The notes under the pieces are model-generated. The model saw only the letters and a list, made by a program, of their open reading frames with translations, ran no database searches and was not told the DNA's origin. From Paenibacillus antarcticus (GTDB lineage: Bacteria > Bacillota > Bacilli > Paenibacillales > Paenibacillaceae): DNA of 64,000 bases. The stretch is taken from positions 1 through 64,000 of the forward strand of contig NZ_LVJI01000006.1 of NCBI RefSeq assembly GCF_001637225.1. The letters run 5' to 3'. Below are positions 27,163 to 37,011 of this stretch, piece after piece (the first letter of the stretch is position 1; each line of letters opens with the position of its first letter). The translations under genes and the position numbers were made by a program.

Positions 27163-29205
27163 TTGACACAACTACTGGATATCCAACATTTATCGGTAGA
27201 TTTTAATACTAAAAAAGGCTTGCTTAGAGCCATAACGGATGTGTCATTGACCATTCAAGCAGGTGAGACGGTCTGCCTTGTAGGAGAGTCAGGAAGTGGC
27301 AAGACAATTACCTCTAAATCCGTCATGAGATTGATTGACTACGAGAATGGAATCATTTCCGAAGGCAATATTATGCTGAATGGCATTGATCTCGTTGCCA
27401 TGCCACAGAAAGAATTACGTTCACTTCGTGGGAAAAAGATGGCGATGATCTTTCAGGAACCAATGGCAGCCTTTGATCCGGTATTTACGATTGGTAGCCA
27501 GATTGTTGAAGTTATTATGACCCATCAGCAGGGTTCGCGTAGCAAAGCTTGGAAGCATGCTGTCTATTTACTGCAGAGGGTAGGAATACCAGAGCCAGAC
27601 ATCCGTATGAAGCAATATCCGAATGAATTATCGGGTGGGATGCTTCAACGGGCAATGATCGCAATGGCTCTGGCATGTGGTCCTGAATTACTGATTGCAG
27701 ATGAGCCAACGACGGCGTTAGATGTGACCATTCAAGCGCAGATTCTACAGTTGTTGCAAGAACTAAAGACAGAATTTAATATGTCGATTTTGTTGATTAC
27801 ACATGATATGGGCATCGCAGCTGAAATAGCAGATCGAATTATCGTCATGTATGCAGGTCAAGTGGTGGAGCAGGCGACTGTGTTCCAATTATTTGAGCAG
27901 CCACATCATCCATATACAAAGGGTTTACTTCAATCCATTACAACGATGGATAGTGATCGTTCTAATAAGCTGTATTCCATTGAAGGATCGATTCCTAGTC
28001 TGTCTGATTTGCCTACAGGTTGTCGGTTCCATCCGCGTTGTCCCTATGCAACAGAGCGTTGCGTTAAGGACAATCCACCCTTACAAGTAGTGAACGGTCG
28101 TTTAACAGCATGTTGGCATGCGGAAGTGCTTGTTCAGTGTAAGGATTGGAGTCAGAAGCACCTAAAAGTAGATTCGTTGGATGCACCTGCAATCGAGGTG
28201 CATGCAACTTCGGAAGCAAGAGAAGAGTTGGTTGATGGGGATAATTTGTTCGCAATAGAGGGACTAAGTAAATTCTATCCCATTCGTAATGGCATTCTTA
28301 GTCGCAATAAGACCGTGATTCGAGCGGTGGATGATGTATCTCTTAATATCCGTAAGGGCGAGACGTTTGGACTGGTTGGGGAGTCAGGAAGCGGTAAATC
28401 AACGCTAGGTCGTGTCATTTTGCAGCTAGAACAAGCCACTTCGGGTCGTGTCATGTATCAAGGTCGTGACTTAGGAAATCTCAATGCGACGGGACTCAGA
28501 GAAGCACGCAAGAATATGCAAATGATATTTCAAGATCCGTATAGTTCCGTAGATCCGCGTTGGAATGTGGGCGATATCATTGGAGAGCCCTTATCTGTTC
28601 ATGAGGATTTAAATACGAAGGAGAGAAGGTCACGTGTAGAAGAGCTTCTAGAAGTAGTGGGTCTTGATCGTACTTGGGTTGATCGATATCCACATGAATT
28701 CTCAGGTGGTCAACGTCAGCGGATTGGAATTGCTAGGGCGATTGCGCTTCATCCGGAGTTCATTCTGGCGGATGAAGCTGTCTCGGCGTTGGACGTTTCC
28801 GTTCAATCTCAAATTGTTAACCTTATGCAAGATTTACAAAAGGAACTGAACCTCACATATCTATTCATTGCGCATGGACTTAATATTGTGCGGCATATAT
28901 CGGATAGAATCGGTGTCATGTATCTTGGTAAGCTTGTTGAGATTGCCCCTAGTGAGGCGTTATTTCTGCATCCTGCTCATTATTATACGAAGGCGCTTAT
29001 TGCTTCCATCCCCTTGCCAGATCCTACACGTACAAGAGAGTATATTGCGATTCAAGGAGAAATCCCTTCCCCAGCGCACCCGCCATCGGGTTGCCACTTC
29101 CATACACGTTGCCCCGCAGCAACAGCAAGATGCAGAGAGGAACAACCCGTGCTACGAGAGGTAGGACGAGGACACTTAACAGCGTGCCATTATCCAGCAT
29201 TATAA
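27163..29205 (+). CDS. Fused dual ATPase of a dipeptide-type ABC importer
   Basis: 680-residue fusion of DppD-like and DppF-like ATPases. The first Walker A GESGSGKT is at 41-48 and the second GESGSGKS at about 406-413. Each half has an ABC signature (LSGGMLQR, FSGGQRQR), a Walker B and the C-terminal oligopeptide extension with clustered Cys (RFHPRCPYATERC and HFHTRCPAATARC). It starts at TTG with GGAAGGAGGGG upstream. Fused ATPases of this type power glutathione, opine or dipeptide importers. It completes the transporter begun at 23572. Confidence 0.93.
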   Translation: MTQLLDIQHLSVDFNTKKGLLRAITDVSLTIQAGETVCLVGESGSGKTITSKSVMRLIDYENGIISEGNIMLNGIDLVAMPQKELRSLRGKKMAMIFQEPMAAFDPVFTIGSQIVEVIMTHQQGSRSKAWKHAVYLLQRVGIPEPDIRMKQYPNELSGGMLQRAMIAMALACGPELLIADEPTTALDVTIQAQILQLLQELKTEFNMSILLITHDMGIAAEIADRIIVMYAGQVVEQATVFQLFEQPHHPYTKGLLQSITTMDSDRSNKLYSIEGSIPSLSDLPTGCRFHPRCPYATERCVKDNPPLQVVNGRLTACWHAEVLVQCKDWSQKHLKVDSLDAPAIEVHATSEAREELVDGDNLFAIEGLSKFYPIRNGILSRNKTVIRAVDDVSLNIRKGETFGLVGESGSGKSTLGRVILQLEQATSGRVMYQGRDLGNLNATGLREARKNMQMIFQDPYSSVDPRWNVGDIIGEPLSVHEDLNTKERRSRVEELLEVVGLDRTWVDRYPHEFSGGQRQRIGIARAIALHPEFILADEAVSALDVSVQSQIVNLMQDLQKELNLTYLFIAHGLNIVRHISDRIGVMYLGKLVEIAPSEALFLHPAHYYTKALIASIPLPDPTRTREYIAIQGEIPSPAHPPSGCHFHTRCPAATARCREEQPVLREVGRGHLTACHYPAL

Positions 29206-29230
29206 GAATAGTGAAATGACGAAGTGAAAA

Positions 29231-29330
29231 CAATTCGTAAAACGTAAGCCGATGCTTACGAAGTTATTACTTCGTAAAACTTTAGCCAATGCTTACGAAG
29301 TTAGTTTTACTTCGTAAAACTTTAGGAGGA
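29231..29330 (+). repeat. Two tandem hairpin repeats ending in a Shine-Dalgarno
   Basis: Units at about 29248-29284 and 29285-29324. Each reads GCC-x-ATGCTTACGAAGTTA, a short AT spacer, then ACTTCGTAAAACTTTA, so CGAAGT can pair with ACTTCG. A partial TTCGTAAAAC precedes them. The second unit runs into AAAACTTTAGGAGGA, the ribosome site of the glutaredoxin gene. Confidence 0.85.
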
Positions 29331-29337
29331 ATTATAT

Positions 29338-29604
29338 ATGTCAACGAATCCAAAGATTGTCGTGTGGAGTAAACCGGGATGCCATTATTGTTCAGAAGTG
29401 AAAACGTACCTTGAGGATAATAATTACAGCTATGAGAATATAAATGTAGAAGGTAATGATATTTTGCGTGATGTATTAGAGGTGAAATACGGTGTGCGGC
29501 ATGTACCGGTCGTAGAGATTGGTAATGATGGGAAATTCGAAGCTGTTACTGAAGTTGGGTTAGAGCATCTGCAATCCGTCTTAACAAGTCATTTGATATC
29601 ATAG
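29338..29604 (+). CDS. ytnI: Glutaredoxin-like protein (YtnI-type)
   Basis: 88-residue thioredoxin-fold protein with the dithiol site CHYC (C15, C18) and the cis-proline motif HVPVV (P57). In Bacillus a glutaredoxin-like gene (ytnI) sits beside the ytmO and ytnJ monooxygenases and is thought to reduce a sulfenate formed after C-S cleavage. The same combination is present here, which is the basis for the symbol; from sequence alone it is a small glutaredoxin or NrdH-like protein. Preceded by two hairpin repeats and AGGAGGA. No clear terminator follows. Confidence 0.8.
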   Translation: MSTNPKIVVWSKPGCHYCSEVKTYLEDNNYSYENINVEGNDILRDVLEVKYGVRHVPVVEIGNDGKFEAVTEVGLEHLQSVLTSHLIS

Positions 29605-29863
29605 GAAACGGCTGTTTGAAGGGACGCTATTACTCACTATTATGGGGATTTTTTTATCCTGTCTTGTAATCGAGATGGGATGGAGAATCCCTTTATTCAT
29701 GTTGTCTGATTGTTAAGCGATGTGGTGGCAAGGTGGATTCATGAAATTCATCTTGAATTATTCTATGGAATTGCTGTAATATAATAGGAAATCATATAAC
29801 CAAGTTATTTTATAGGATAAGTTGTAAATGTAAGATGATATGATCGCTGAGGAGGGAATTTAG

Positions 29864-30766
29864 ATGAATATTGAGAATTTGGAGGCCTTTGTTTATGTGA
29901 TTCATTACGGGAGCTTCAATAAGGCGGCAGATATGTTATTTCTATCCCAGCCTTCAGTAACCGCGCGAATACAAACACTGGAACGAGAATTGGATTGCAA
30001 ACTGTTTGATCGCTTTGGAAGACAGATTCAATTAACGGAAAAAGGGAAACAATTTCTTCCCTTTGCTCAGCAGATATTACAAACCTACCAAAAGGGTAGA
30101 GTACAGCTCCATAAACAAAAAGCGCTGCCGAACGTTGTCAGAATTGGCTGTACGATATCCGTAGCTAACTACATCATCCCAGACGTACTTCCTGTTCTCA
30201 AGACCAACTACCCTGACCTCACGTTTAAACTTAGCGTAGCGACCACTGACGATATTATGAATCAGGTACTGAATAAGGAGCTCGATGTTGGATTTGTGCG
30301 TAATGTGGCACATCCGCATCTTCAATCTATTAAGTTATATATAGATCCCATTACGTTATATGTACATGAGGGGCATTCTTTTATTGATAATCATGAGGTA
30401 ACGATTAAAGATATTGAACAAGAGGCTTTAGTATTCTTTGAATGTGGTGCATTGGATTGGTTGCAACTACATCGTGTATTTGAGAATTTAGACAATCCTC
30501 CCCAGATTGAGTACATGACAGACAATTTAGAGACGGCTAAGAAATTAGTTTTGAATAAAGCAGGGATCTGCTTTCTGCCCAGTCTATGTGTGAGCAAGGA
30601 AGTATCGGAAGCGAAGTTATTCCCTATTCATTTCCCGGAAGTGTCTAACATTTCATTGCAAACCAATCTGATCAACCTTCATGGAGAGAATAGCGTGGTG
30701 TTTAACTCGCTTTTGGATATGGCTAAGGAGATTCTTCTCAGCAAGCAATCATTTTTGAAATCTTAA
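29864..30766 (+). CDS. LysR-family transcriptional regulator
   Basis: 300 residues. N-terminal winged helix (1-60) with FNKAADMLFLSQPSVTARIQTLERELDCKLFDR, then a two-lobed effector-binding domain. Full family length. GAGGAGGG precedes the ATG. It lies between the monooxygenase/importer genes and the TcyKLMN-like genes. It is therefore a good candidate for the local activator, comparable in role to YtlI of Bacillus, whose targets are the ytmI operon. A TATAAT at 29780-29785 may be part of its promoter. Confidence 0.9.
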   Translation: MNIENLEAFVYVIHYGSFNKAADMLFLSQPSVTARIQTLERELDCKLFDRFGRQIQLTEKGKQFLPFAQQILQTYQKGRVQLHKQKALPNVVRIGCTISVANYIIPDVLPVLKTNYPDLTFKLSVATTDDIMNQVLNKELDVGFVRNVAHPHLQSIKLYIDPITLYVHEGHSFIDNHEVTIKDIEQEALVFFECGALDWLQLHRVFENLDNPPQIEYMTDNLETAKKLVLNKAGICFLPSLCVSKEVSEAKLFPIHFPEVSNISLQTNLINLHGENSVVFNSLLDMAKEILLSKQSFLKS

Positions 30767-30805
30767 TATGAGAGAAGTGTTAATCGTTGTATGTCCAGAT
30801 GGGTG

Positions 30806-30836
30806 CCAGAATAGTCATTTATATTCTGGTTTTTTG
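30806..30836 (+). terminator. Terminator of the LysR gene
   Basis: CCAGAATA (30806-30813) pairs with TATTCTGG (30822-30829), followed by TTTTTT. Confidence 0.88.
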
Positions 30837-31047
30837 TGTATGACGGATGGTCTAATTCGTAATCATGGTTTAAAGAAAATAGAAACTCCTCCGAAGTGTG
30901 TATGTTTAAACCTGAAGTTAGGAAGATTAAAAGATGTATGCCAAATTAATACATGTATCTCTCCTTAATAAAAATTTGATATACTAATATGTCTACTCAA
31001 AATGGACATTTAATACCATATTACTCAACTAGATGGGAGCCGCATAA

Positions 31048-32475
31048 ATGTTGCAAACTTTTCAAAACATGATTGATTTTATAAACAGTATGATGTGGTC
31101 TAAATTACTAATCGTTATGCTTATCGTCTGTGGTCTGTATTTCACCTTTAGAACGAAGTTCCTACAATTTCGTCTATTAAAAGAAATGATCCGCCTATTA
31201 AGAGAATCTAAGGGTGGTGCTCGTGATAGCATTTCTCCGTTTCAAGCATTTTGTATAAGTATGGCTGCTCGTGTCGGGACCGGTAATATTACAGGAATTG
31301 CGATCGCGATTGCACTTGGAGGCCCTGGTGCAGTGTTCTGGATGTGGGTTATTGCCATTATTGGTTCAGCATCGAGCTTCATTGAGAGTACGTTAGCACA
31401 AGTGTATAAAGTCAAGGATAAAGATGGCTTCCGAGGTGGACCAGCCTACTACATGGAACGGGGATTAAATAAACGATGGATGGGTGCTTTGTTCGCTATT
31501 CTAATCACATTATCATTCGGACTGGTGTTTAATGCCGTACAGTCGAACACGATTTCAATAGCTTTCGAGAATGCTTTTGGCACGAATCGTTTAATAATCG
31601 GCTTAGTCATGGCTGCGGCATTTGCTGTTATTATATTTGGTGGCGTAAAACGTATCGCGAAGATGTCTGAATATATCGTCGTTGTACTAGCGGTGCTTTA
31701 TGTTGGTATTGCTGCCTATGTCGTGCTAGTTAATATTGGGCAAGTTCCAGCAGTGATTACGCTGATCGTAAAGAATGCATTTGGTATTGAACAAGTTGCA
31801 GGAGGATCATTAGGAGCTGCGCTTATGCAGGGTGTGAAGCGTGGATTGTTCTCGAATGAAGCGGGTATGGGGAGTGCACCTAATGCAGCAGCCACGGCGA
31901 CGACAAGCCACCCGGTTAAGCAAGGGTTAATTCAAGCCTTAGGTGTGTTAGTAGATACATTGGTGATTTGTACAAGTACGGCTATGATCATCCTACTCTC
32001 AGGCGTATATACGCAATCTGGGTTAGATGGCATCGAATTAACACAAGCGGCACTAAGTGTTCATATCGGCTCATGGGCCTCGGGTTTCTTAGCCTTAATG
32101 GTGTTCTTATTCGCATTCAGTACGTTGATCGGGAATTATTATTATGGAGAGACTAATATTGCATTCCTGAAATCCAATAAGATCTGGATTAACATTTATA
32201 GATTTAGTGTATTAGGAATGATCATATTCGGATCTGTGGCTCAAGTTAAGTTAGTATGGGATCTAGCTGATTTATTTATGGGCTTCATGGTTATCGTCAA
32301 TCTGATTGCTATTACGTTGTTATCCAAGGTCGCTTTTGCCGCACTGAAAGATTATATGGAGCAGAAGAAGGCAGGGAAAGATCCTGTATTTACGAGAGAA
32401 AGTCTGCCTATACTGGATGATTCTCATAGGGTTGAATGTTGGGATTCGCAAGTGACATCATCTAAAGCAGAATAG
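31048..32475 (+). CDS. Sodium:alanine/glycine symporter (AGCS family)
   Basis: 475-residue transporter with about ten hydrophobic segments. Family signature regions are visible: SPFQAFCISMAARVGTGNITG, GGPGAVFWMWV, FRGGPAYYMERGL and GVKRGLFSNEAGMGSAPNAAA. Members import alanine or glycine with Na+. It is flanked by terminators on both sides, so it is a separate transcription unit inside the sulfur island. It is 9 kb from alanine dehydrogenase. I looked for a glycine riboswitch in the leader and saw none. Confidence 0.93.
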   Translation: MLQTFQNMIDFINSMMWSKLLIVMLIVCGLYFTFRTKFLQFRLLKEMIRLLRESKGGARDSISPFQAFCISMAARVGTGNITGIAIAIALGGPGAVFWMWVIAIIGSASSFIESTLAQVYKVKDKDGFRGGPAYYMERGLNKRWMGALFAILITLSFGLVFNAVQSNTISIAFENAFGTNRLIIGLVMAAAFAVIIFGGVKRIAKMSEYIVVVLAVLYVGIAAYVVLVNIGQVPAVITLIVKNAFGIEQVAGGSLGAALMQGVKRGLFSNEAGMGSAPNAAATATTSHPVKQGLIQALGVLVDTLVICTSTAMIILLSGVYTQSGLDGIELTQAALSVHIGSWASGFLALMVFLFAFSTLIGNYYYGETNIAFLKSNKIWINIYRFSVLGMIIFGSVAQVKLVWDLADLFMGFMVIVNLIAITLLSKVAFAALKDYMEQKKAGKDPVFTRESLPILDDSHRVECWDSQVTSSKAE

Positions 32476-32531
32476 TTTAGTGAGGCGCGAACTTTTTGGT
32501 AAGGGTAATGTAAATCTAAAATAAATGATGA

Positions 32532-32568
32532 AATAGACTACTGTATGACGAGTAGTCTATTTTTTTTG
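32532..32568 (+). terminator. Terminator of the AGCS symporter gene
   Basis: AATAGACTACT (32532-32542) pairs with AGTAGTCTATT (32551-32561), followed by a run of eight T. Confidence 0.92.
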
Positions 32569-32785
32569 TCTATTTCTCCAACTGCCCTCAATAATAACGC
32601 CCATTGACTATAAATGTGCTATTGAAATATCAAATGATGGTATAGAAAACCTCTATTAGCTAACCCGTTGACGGGAACAACGCATGGTTGTAAAGTTAAT
32701 CCAACACTAAATCATACAAAACTTATAGGAATTATGAGATTGAATTATTTTATTTTTAGAGAACACAAATTGGGGAGGAATAAGA
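32569..32785 (+). promoter_or_regulatory. Leader of the cystine-importer operon with two small hairpins
   Basis: No gene. CCCG-TTGA-CGGG (32664-32675) is followed directly by ACAAC-GCATG-GTTGT (32677-32691). Nearer the gene is an AT-rich TAGGAATTA segment. I do not recognise an S-box, T-box or other known riboswitch. The hairpins may be part of a regulatory leader, and the AT-rich segment may be a repressor site. Confidence 0.35.
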
Positions 32786-33634
32786 ATGAAGAAGCTGGCT
32801 GTGATAAGCGCTGTAATATTACTAATGGTAATGTCTACAGGGTGTGGATCAAAGAATGATGGGGAAGTTGCACAGGGGGATAAGACTGGCGGAAGTTCTA
32901 CAGAAGTGAAGAAGATCCTTGTCGGTACAGGTACGCAGTTCCCGAATGTCTGCTTTATTGATGAGGACGGCAAACTGACTGGGTTCGATGTTGAACTTGT
33001 GAAAGAAATTGATAAATTGTTGCCAGAGTATGAATTTGAATTTAAGACGATGAATTTCGATAATTTATTACTAAGCCTAGAAACAAACAAAATTGATTTC
33101 GTCGCTCACCAAATGGAAAAGAATAAAGAGCGTGAAGAGAAATTCTTATTCAACAAAGAACCATATAGCATTTTCTTATCGAAAGTAGCCGTGACAAAGG
33201 ATAATACTACAATTAATTCGATTGAAGATTTGAAAGGTAAGAAGGTTCTTATTGGACCAACAAGCAACCAGGCTACTTTCTTAAAAGAATATAATGCAAC
33301 GCATGATAATGCCCTTGAAATTGTGTATTCCAGTGGTGAGGCCAATGATGAAGTAACGCTATTTGAGAACAAGCGCGTAGATGCTACACTATCCACGGAT
33401 TTTGCAATCAGAGATTACCTTGGTACTGACGGTACGCCTGCTTTGAAGACAGTTGGAGAGGCACTGATTCAATCGGATGTATTGTTCGTATTACGTAAGG
33501 ATGGTCAAGAATTGTCAGATAAGCTTGATGAAGCGGTTAAGACGTTGAAAGGCAATGGTACGCTAGCTAAATTAAGTGTCCAATGGCTAGGTCAAGACTT
33601 TACCAAGAGTTTAGCTGAAGAAACTAAGAAATAA
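32786..33634 (+). CDS. tcyK: Cystine/amino-acid ABC transporter binding lipoprotein (TcyJ/TcyK-like)
   Basis: Solute-binding protein family 3, 282 residues. The lipobox STGC has Cys20; then come GTGTQFPNVCFIDEDGKLTGFDVELVKEI and the late DFAIRDYL segment. The pattern and the following permease-permease-ATPase order match Bacillus TcyJKLMN, which imports cystine and S-alkylated cysteines. Bacillus has two binding proteins (TcyJ, TcyK); only one is present here. GGGGAGGA precedes the ATG. Confidence 0.85.
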   Translation: MKKLAVISAVILLMVMSTGCGSKNDGEVAQGDKTGGSSTEVKKILVGTGTQFPNVCFIDEDGKLTGFDVELVKEIDKLLPEYEFEFKTMNFDNLLLSLETNKIDFVAHQMEKNKEREEKFLFNKEPYSIFLSKVAVTKDNTTINSIEDLKGKKVLIGPTSNQATFLKEYNATHDNALEIVYSSGEANDEVTLFENKRVDATLSTDFAIRDYLGTDGTPALKTVGEALIQSDVLFVLRKDGQELSDKLDEAVKTLKGNGTLAKLSVQWLGQDFTKSLAEETKK

Positions 33635-33684
33635 AAAAATTTCCTAGATGTAAATTATGAACTTATAAGAGGGGTGTAAATGCT

Positions 33685-34461
33685 GTGGGCAGACAATTTG
33701 ATATTAACTATGTATTTGATTTTTTACCCAAATTACTGTCATACCTGCATATCACCCTATTTATCGTAGCAGGCTCCATATTACTTGGTCTTATTATCGG
33801 GTTTATAGTGGCGTTGCCCAGATTATACAATGTCCCAATCTTAAAAAGAGTCTCTCAAGTATACGTATCATTCTTTCGTGGAACACCCATTCTGATTCAG
33901 CTGTTCCTTATTTATTACGGGTTACCGGAATTGTTGAAATTAATTCATGTGGATACCTCAAGGACAAATGTGCTTATATTCGTTATCGTGACCTATGCCC
34001 TGCACAGCGGGGCATTTATTTCAGAAGCGATACGCGCCGCAGTGAATGCAGTTGATCGGGGTCAGATAGAGGCGGCCTATTCGGTTGGAATGAGTGGCTA
34101 CCAAGCATTGACGAGAATTATACTTCCTCAGGCGTTGTCGATATCTGTGCCGATTCTTTCTAACCTAGTTATCGCCAATCTGAAGGATTCCTCACTAGCG
34201 TTTACGTTAGGTGCTATGGAAATGACGGGGAAATCACAGACTTTAGGATCAGCCACGCGTCATTTTATTGAGACCTATATTGCTTTATCTCTAATTTATT
34301 TCGTGATTAGTACAGTTCTTGAAAGAATATTCTTCTATTTGGAAGCTAGACTGCTAAGGCATGAACGGCAAATTATCGAGAAGGAAGGGTCACAGAAAAG
34401 GTTGATTGGATGGCGTAAAAGAGAGATAGCAAGGTTAGAGAAAGGGGTTGATCCACATTGA
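33685..34461 (+). CDS. tcyL: Cystine-type ABC transporter permease (TcyL-like)
   Basis: 258-residue His/Glu/Gln-type permease with about five hydrophobic segments. Motifs YVSFFRGTPILIQLFLIYYGLP and the EAA loop [29 protein letters not shown] start after AGAGGGG. It overlaps the next gene by four bases. Partner of the permease at 34458. Confidence 0.88.
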   Translation: MGRQFDINYVFDFLPKLLSYLHITLFIVAGSILLGLIIGFIVALPRLYNVPILKRVSQVYVSFFRGTPILIQLFLIYYGLPELLKLIHVDTSRTNVLIFVIVTYALHSGAFISEAIRAAVNAVDRGQIEAAYSVGMSGYQALTRIILPQALSISVPILSNLVIANLKDSSLAFTLGAMEMTGKSQTLGSATRHFIETYIALSLIYFVISTVLERIFFYLEARLLRHERQIIEKEGSQKRLIGWRKREIARLEKGVDPH

Positions 34462-35168
34462 AAATTGACCCACTGTTCATTCTAACGGCTTTGCTAAGTT
34501 TGTTTAAAGCACTCCCAACGACATTAATTATTACCGCGGTCTCTGTATCCATGGGATTGATTATTGGATCGGCGGTTGCGCTTATTCGGATATACAGAGT
34601 ACCGGTTCTGCATAGAATCGCTGTTGCTTATGTCATGTTCATTCGTGGTACGCCCATGTTGATGCATTTATTTCTTATTTATTTCGGACTTCCGATGCTT
34701 ATAGATGGGATATCAGGAGCTTGGGGACTCCCTTTTCACTCCAATCAAATTCCTTTAATCGGTTTTGTGTTTATTTCTTTCTCTCTAACAGCAGGAGCTT
34801 ATATGTCAGAGGTCATTAGAGCGGGTATCATCGCTGTTAATCGTGGACAAATAGAAGCAGCCTATTCCGTAGGGATGACAACTGCACAAGCATTGAGAAG
34901 AATTGTTCTTCCTCAGGCATTATCGGTGTGTCTCCCGAATCTCTCTAATAGCCTGATAGGTATGCTGCATGCATCTACGCTTGCTTTCGCCGTGTCAGTG
35001 GTGGATATTAACGCACAAGCACAAATTGTGGCGGCAACCAATTGGAAGTTTCTTGAATCCTATATTGCAGCAGCACTACTCTTCTGGGGAATGACGGTTC
35101 TCATAGAGAGAGCAACAAGTAGGCTTGAGAAACGGATCAATAATTACAATCGAGGAGGTGTAGCATGA
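34458..35168 (+). CDS. tcyM: Cystine-type ABC transporter permease (TcyM-like)
   Basis: 236-residue paralogue of the preceding permease, with the same [19 protein letters not shown] and [26 protein letters not shown] motifs. It begins at TTG overlapping the previous stop (TTGA) and ends in an ATGA overlap with the ATPase gene, so all three are translationally coupled. Confidence 0.88.
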   Translation: MKIDPLFILTALLSLFKALPTTLIITAVSVSMGLIIGSAVALIRIYRVPVLHRIAVAYVMFIRGTPMLMHLFLIYFGLPMLIDGISGAWGLPFHSNQIPLIGFVFISFSLTAGAYMSEVIRAGIIAVNRGQIEAAYSVGMTTAQALRRIVLPQALSVCLPNLSNSLIGMLHASTLAFAVSVVDINAQAQIVAATNWKFLESYIAAALLFWGMTVLIERATSRLEKRINNYNRGGVA

Positions 35169-35917
35169 TTAAACTGACCAACATATCCAAGTCGTTTGGT
35201 AAGCATGAAGTGTTACATCGTATTAATCTGACCGTGGAAAAAGGGGAAGTCGTTGTCATTCTAGGTCCGAGTGGCTCGGGCAAAACAACGCTGCTTCGTT
35301 GCATTAATTATTTAGAGAAACCCAATGAGGGACAAATTGAGATTGGTGATTTCAACTTAGATTACAAACAAGCCAATAAGAAGGATATTCATAATCTTAG
35401 ACAACGATCGGCTATGGTGTTTCAGCACTACAATTTATTTAAGCATAAGACGGTACTTGAGAATGTGATGGAAGGACTTATCATCGTTCAGAAGTTCTCG
35501 GCGGACGCGGCTAAGCAGAAGAGTATAGAAATGCTAGAGAAGGTGGGACTTGGTGCGAAGCTTGATGCCTACCCTAGCCAATTATCAGGTGGTCAACAAC
35601 AGCGTGTAGGTATTGCACGGGCATTAGCCCTTAATCCAGAAGTGATTTTATTTGATGAGCCTACTTCAGCACTAGATCCTGAATTGGTCGGCGAAGTATT
35701 AGATGTTATTCGTAAAATCGCCAAAGAAGGCATCACGATGATTGTTGTTACACATGAGATGGGCTTTGCTCGGGATGTCTCTAACCATGTGGTCTTTATG
35801 GATGAAGGTATCATCGTTGAAGAAGGAAGACCGCAAGATATTTTTGGTGCACCTAAGGAAGAGCGGACGAAGCAATTCTTGAAACGCATCACTTCAGAAT
35901 GGGCGTACTCGATATAA
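35165..35917 (+). CDS. tcyN: Cystine-type ABC transporter ATPase (TcyN-like)
   Basis: 250-residue ATPase: Walker A GPSGSGKT at about 35-42, signature LSGGQQQR, Walker [15 protein letters not shown] and the switch His in [13 protein letters not shown]. Polar-amino-acid importer subclass. Coupled to the two permeases. GAGGAGG lies just upstream of the ATG. Confidence 0.92.
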   Translation: MIKLTNISKSFGKHEVLHRINLTVEKGEVVVILGPSGSGKTTLLRCINYLEKPNEGQIEIGDFNLDYKQANKKDIHNLRQRSAMVFQHYNLFKHKTVLENVMEGLIIVQKFSADAAKQKSIEMLEKVGLGAKLDAYPSQLSGGQQQRVGIARALALNPEVILFDEPTSALDPELVGEVLDVIRKIAKEGITMIVVTHEMGFARDVSNHVVFMDEGIIVEEGRPQDIFGAPKEERTKQFLKRITSEWAYSI

Positions 35918-35986
35918 ATAAGAGTTCAAAATGTGACCTTTTGAACAACCTCTAAAAGAGGAAATATAGAAGGAGCGGATGATTCG

Positions 35987-37006
35987 ATGGGAGTAAAGCT
36001 TAGTATATTAGACCAAAGCCCAGTATTTGAAGGTGATACCGCTGCGATTGCTTTTCAGAATACTATTGAACTCGTTCAACTAGCTGAAGCGTTAGGTTAT
36101 CACCGATTCTGGGTGTCAGAACATCATGATTCTGATCAAGTTGCTGGGTCATCACCAGAAGTTCTGATTTCCTATTTATTAGCGCGGACACAATCCATTC
36201 GGATTGGTTCAGGTGGTATTATGCTTCAGCATTATAGCCCATATAAGGTAGCCGAGAATTTCAATGTCCTAGCGACATTAGCACCTGGGAGAGTAGATTT
36301 AGGTGTTGGGAGAGCACCTGGAGGACTTCCTCGTTCTACGAAGGCACTTCAACAGGGAATTACCGAAACACCGTCATTAGAGCACAAGTTGGAAGAACTA
36401 GAACAGCTCATTCATAACCAACTGGATGAGGATCATCCACAAAGTGGCTTACGTGCAACGCCTAATCCGGTACAGCCTGCTAAACTGTATCTGCTAGGTG
36501 CCAGTGTATCTAGTGCAGAGTCTGCTGCGGATCTAGGGCTTCCTTATGTATTTGCTCAGTTTATTAATAGTGATCCTATTATTGCTGAGAATGCCTTCGC
36601 CACATACCGAAATCGGTTTAACACAAGCAAGGGTACCCAACCACAGCTAATTCTAGCCCTCTCTGTCATTATTGCAAATACAGATGAAGAGGCGAATGAA
36701 TTAGCCGGGGAACAGAAGCTAATCAAGGTACATTTAGATAGCGGGAAATCTGTGACTTTAGGTACAATAGAAAAAGCAGAAGAATTTGGTAACCAATCGA
36801 ATGAAGGCTATCGAATCGATATTCAAGATGCTGCAATCGCCAAAGGATCGAAGGAGACGGTTCGAGAACATCTGCTTAATCTTCAACAACAATATGGTAT
36901 CGAGGAGTTTATCGTTACGACAGCTATTAAGGATTTCTCCAAGCGAATTCATTCTTATAAGTTGCTAAAGGAAGCTTTCTCAGAGGTACTAGTAGAGGGT
37001 GAATAA
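35987..37006 (+). CDS. ytmO: LLM-class flavin monooxygenase (YtmO-like)
   Basis: 339-residue luciferase-like monooxygenase of the short type. It shows LSILDQSPVFEGDTA, WVSEHHDSDQVAGSSPEVLISYLLA, GSGGIMLQHYSPYKVAENFNVLATL and VDLGVGRAPGG. These match the YtmO/MsnO8-like subgroup. In Bacillus, ytmO follows the tcyLMN genes directly, exactly as here, and takes part in S-alkylcysteine breakdown. AGAAGGAG precedes the ATG. It requires reduced FMN; no reductase is linked. Confidence 0.85.
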   Translation: MGVKLSILDQSPVFEGDTAAIAFQNTIELVQLAEALGYHRFWVSEHHDSDQVAGSSPEVLISYLLARTQSIRIGSGGIMLQHYSPYKVAENFNVLATLAPGRVDLGVGRAPGGLPRSTKALQQGITETPSLEHKLEELEQLIHNQLDEDHPQSGLRATPNPVQPAKLYLLGASVSSAESAADLGLPYVFAQFINSDPIIAENAFATYRNRFNTSKGTQPQLILALSVIIANTDEEANELAGEQKLIKVHLDSGKSVTLGTIEKAEEFGNQSNEGYRIDIQDAAIAKGSKETVREHLLNLQQQYGIEEFIVTTAIKDFSKRIHSYKLLKEAFSEVLVEGE

Positions 37007-37011
37007 TAGTT

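Noticed and set aside
30768..30968. 66-residue reading frame right after the LysR gene
   Set aside because: It contains the LysR terminator hairpin and T run in its first third, has no ribosome site and shows no recognisable protein pattern.
30837..31047. Glycine riboswitch before the alanine/glycine symporter
   Set aside because: No conserved glycine aptamer core could be found in the leader.
32569..32785. S-box or T-box leader before the cystine importer
   Set aside because: Two small hairpins are present, but neither the SAM-riboswitch core nor a T-box sequence with antiterminator is visible.
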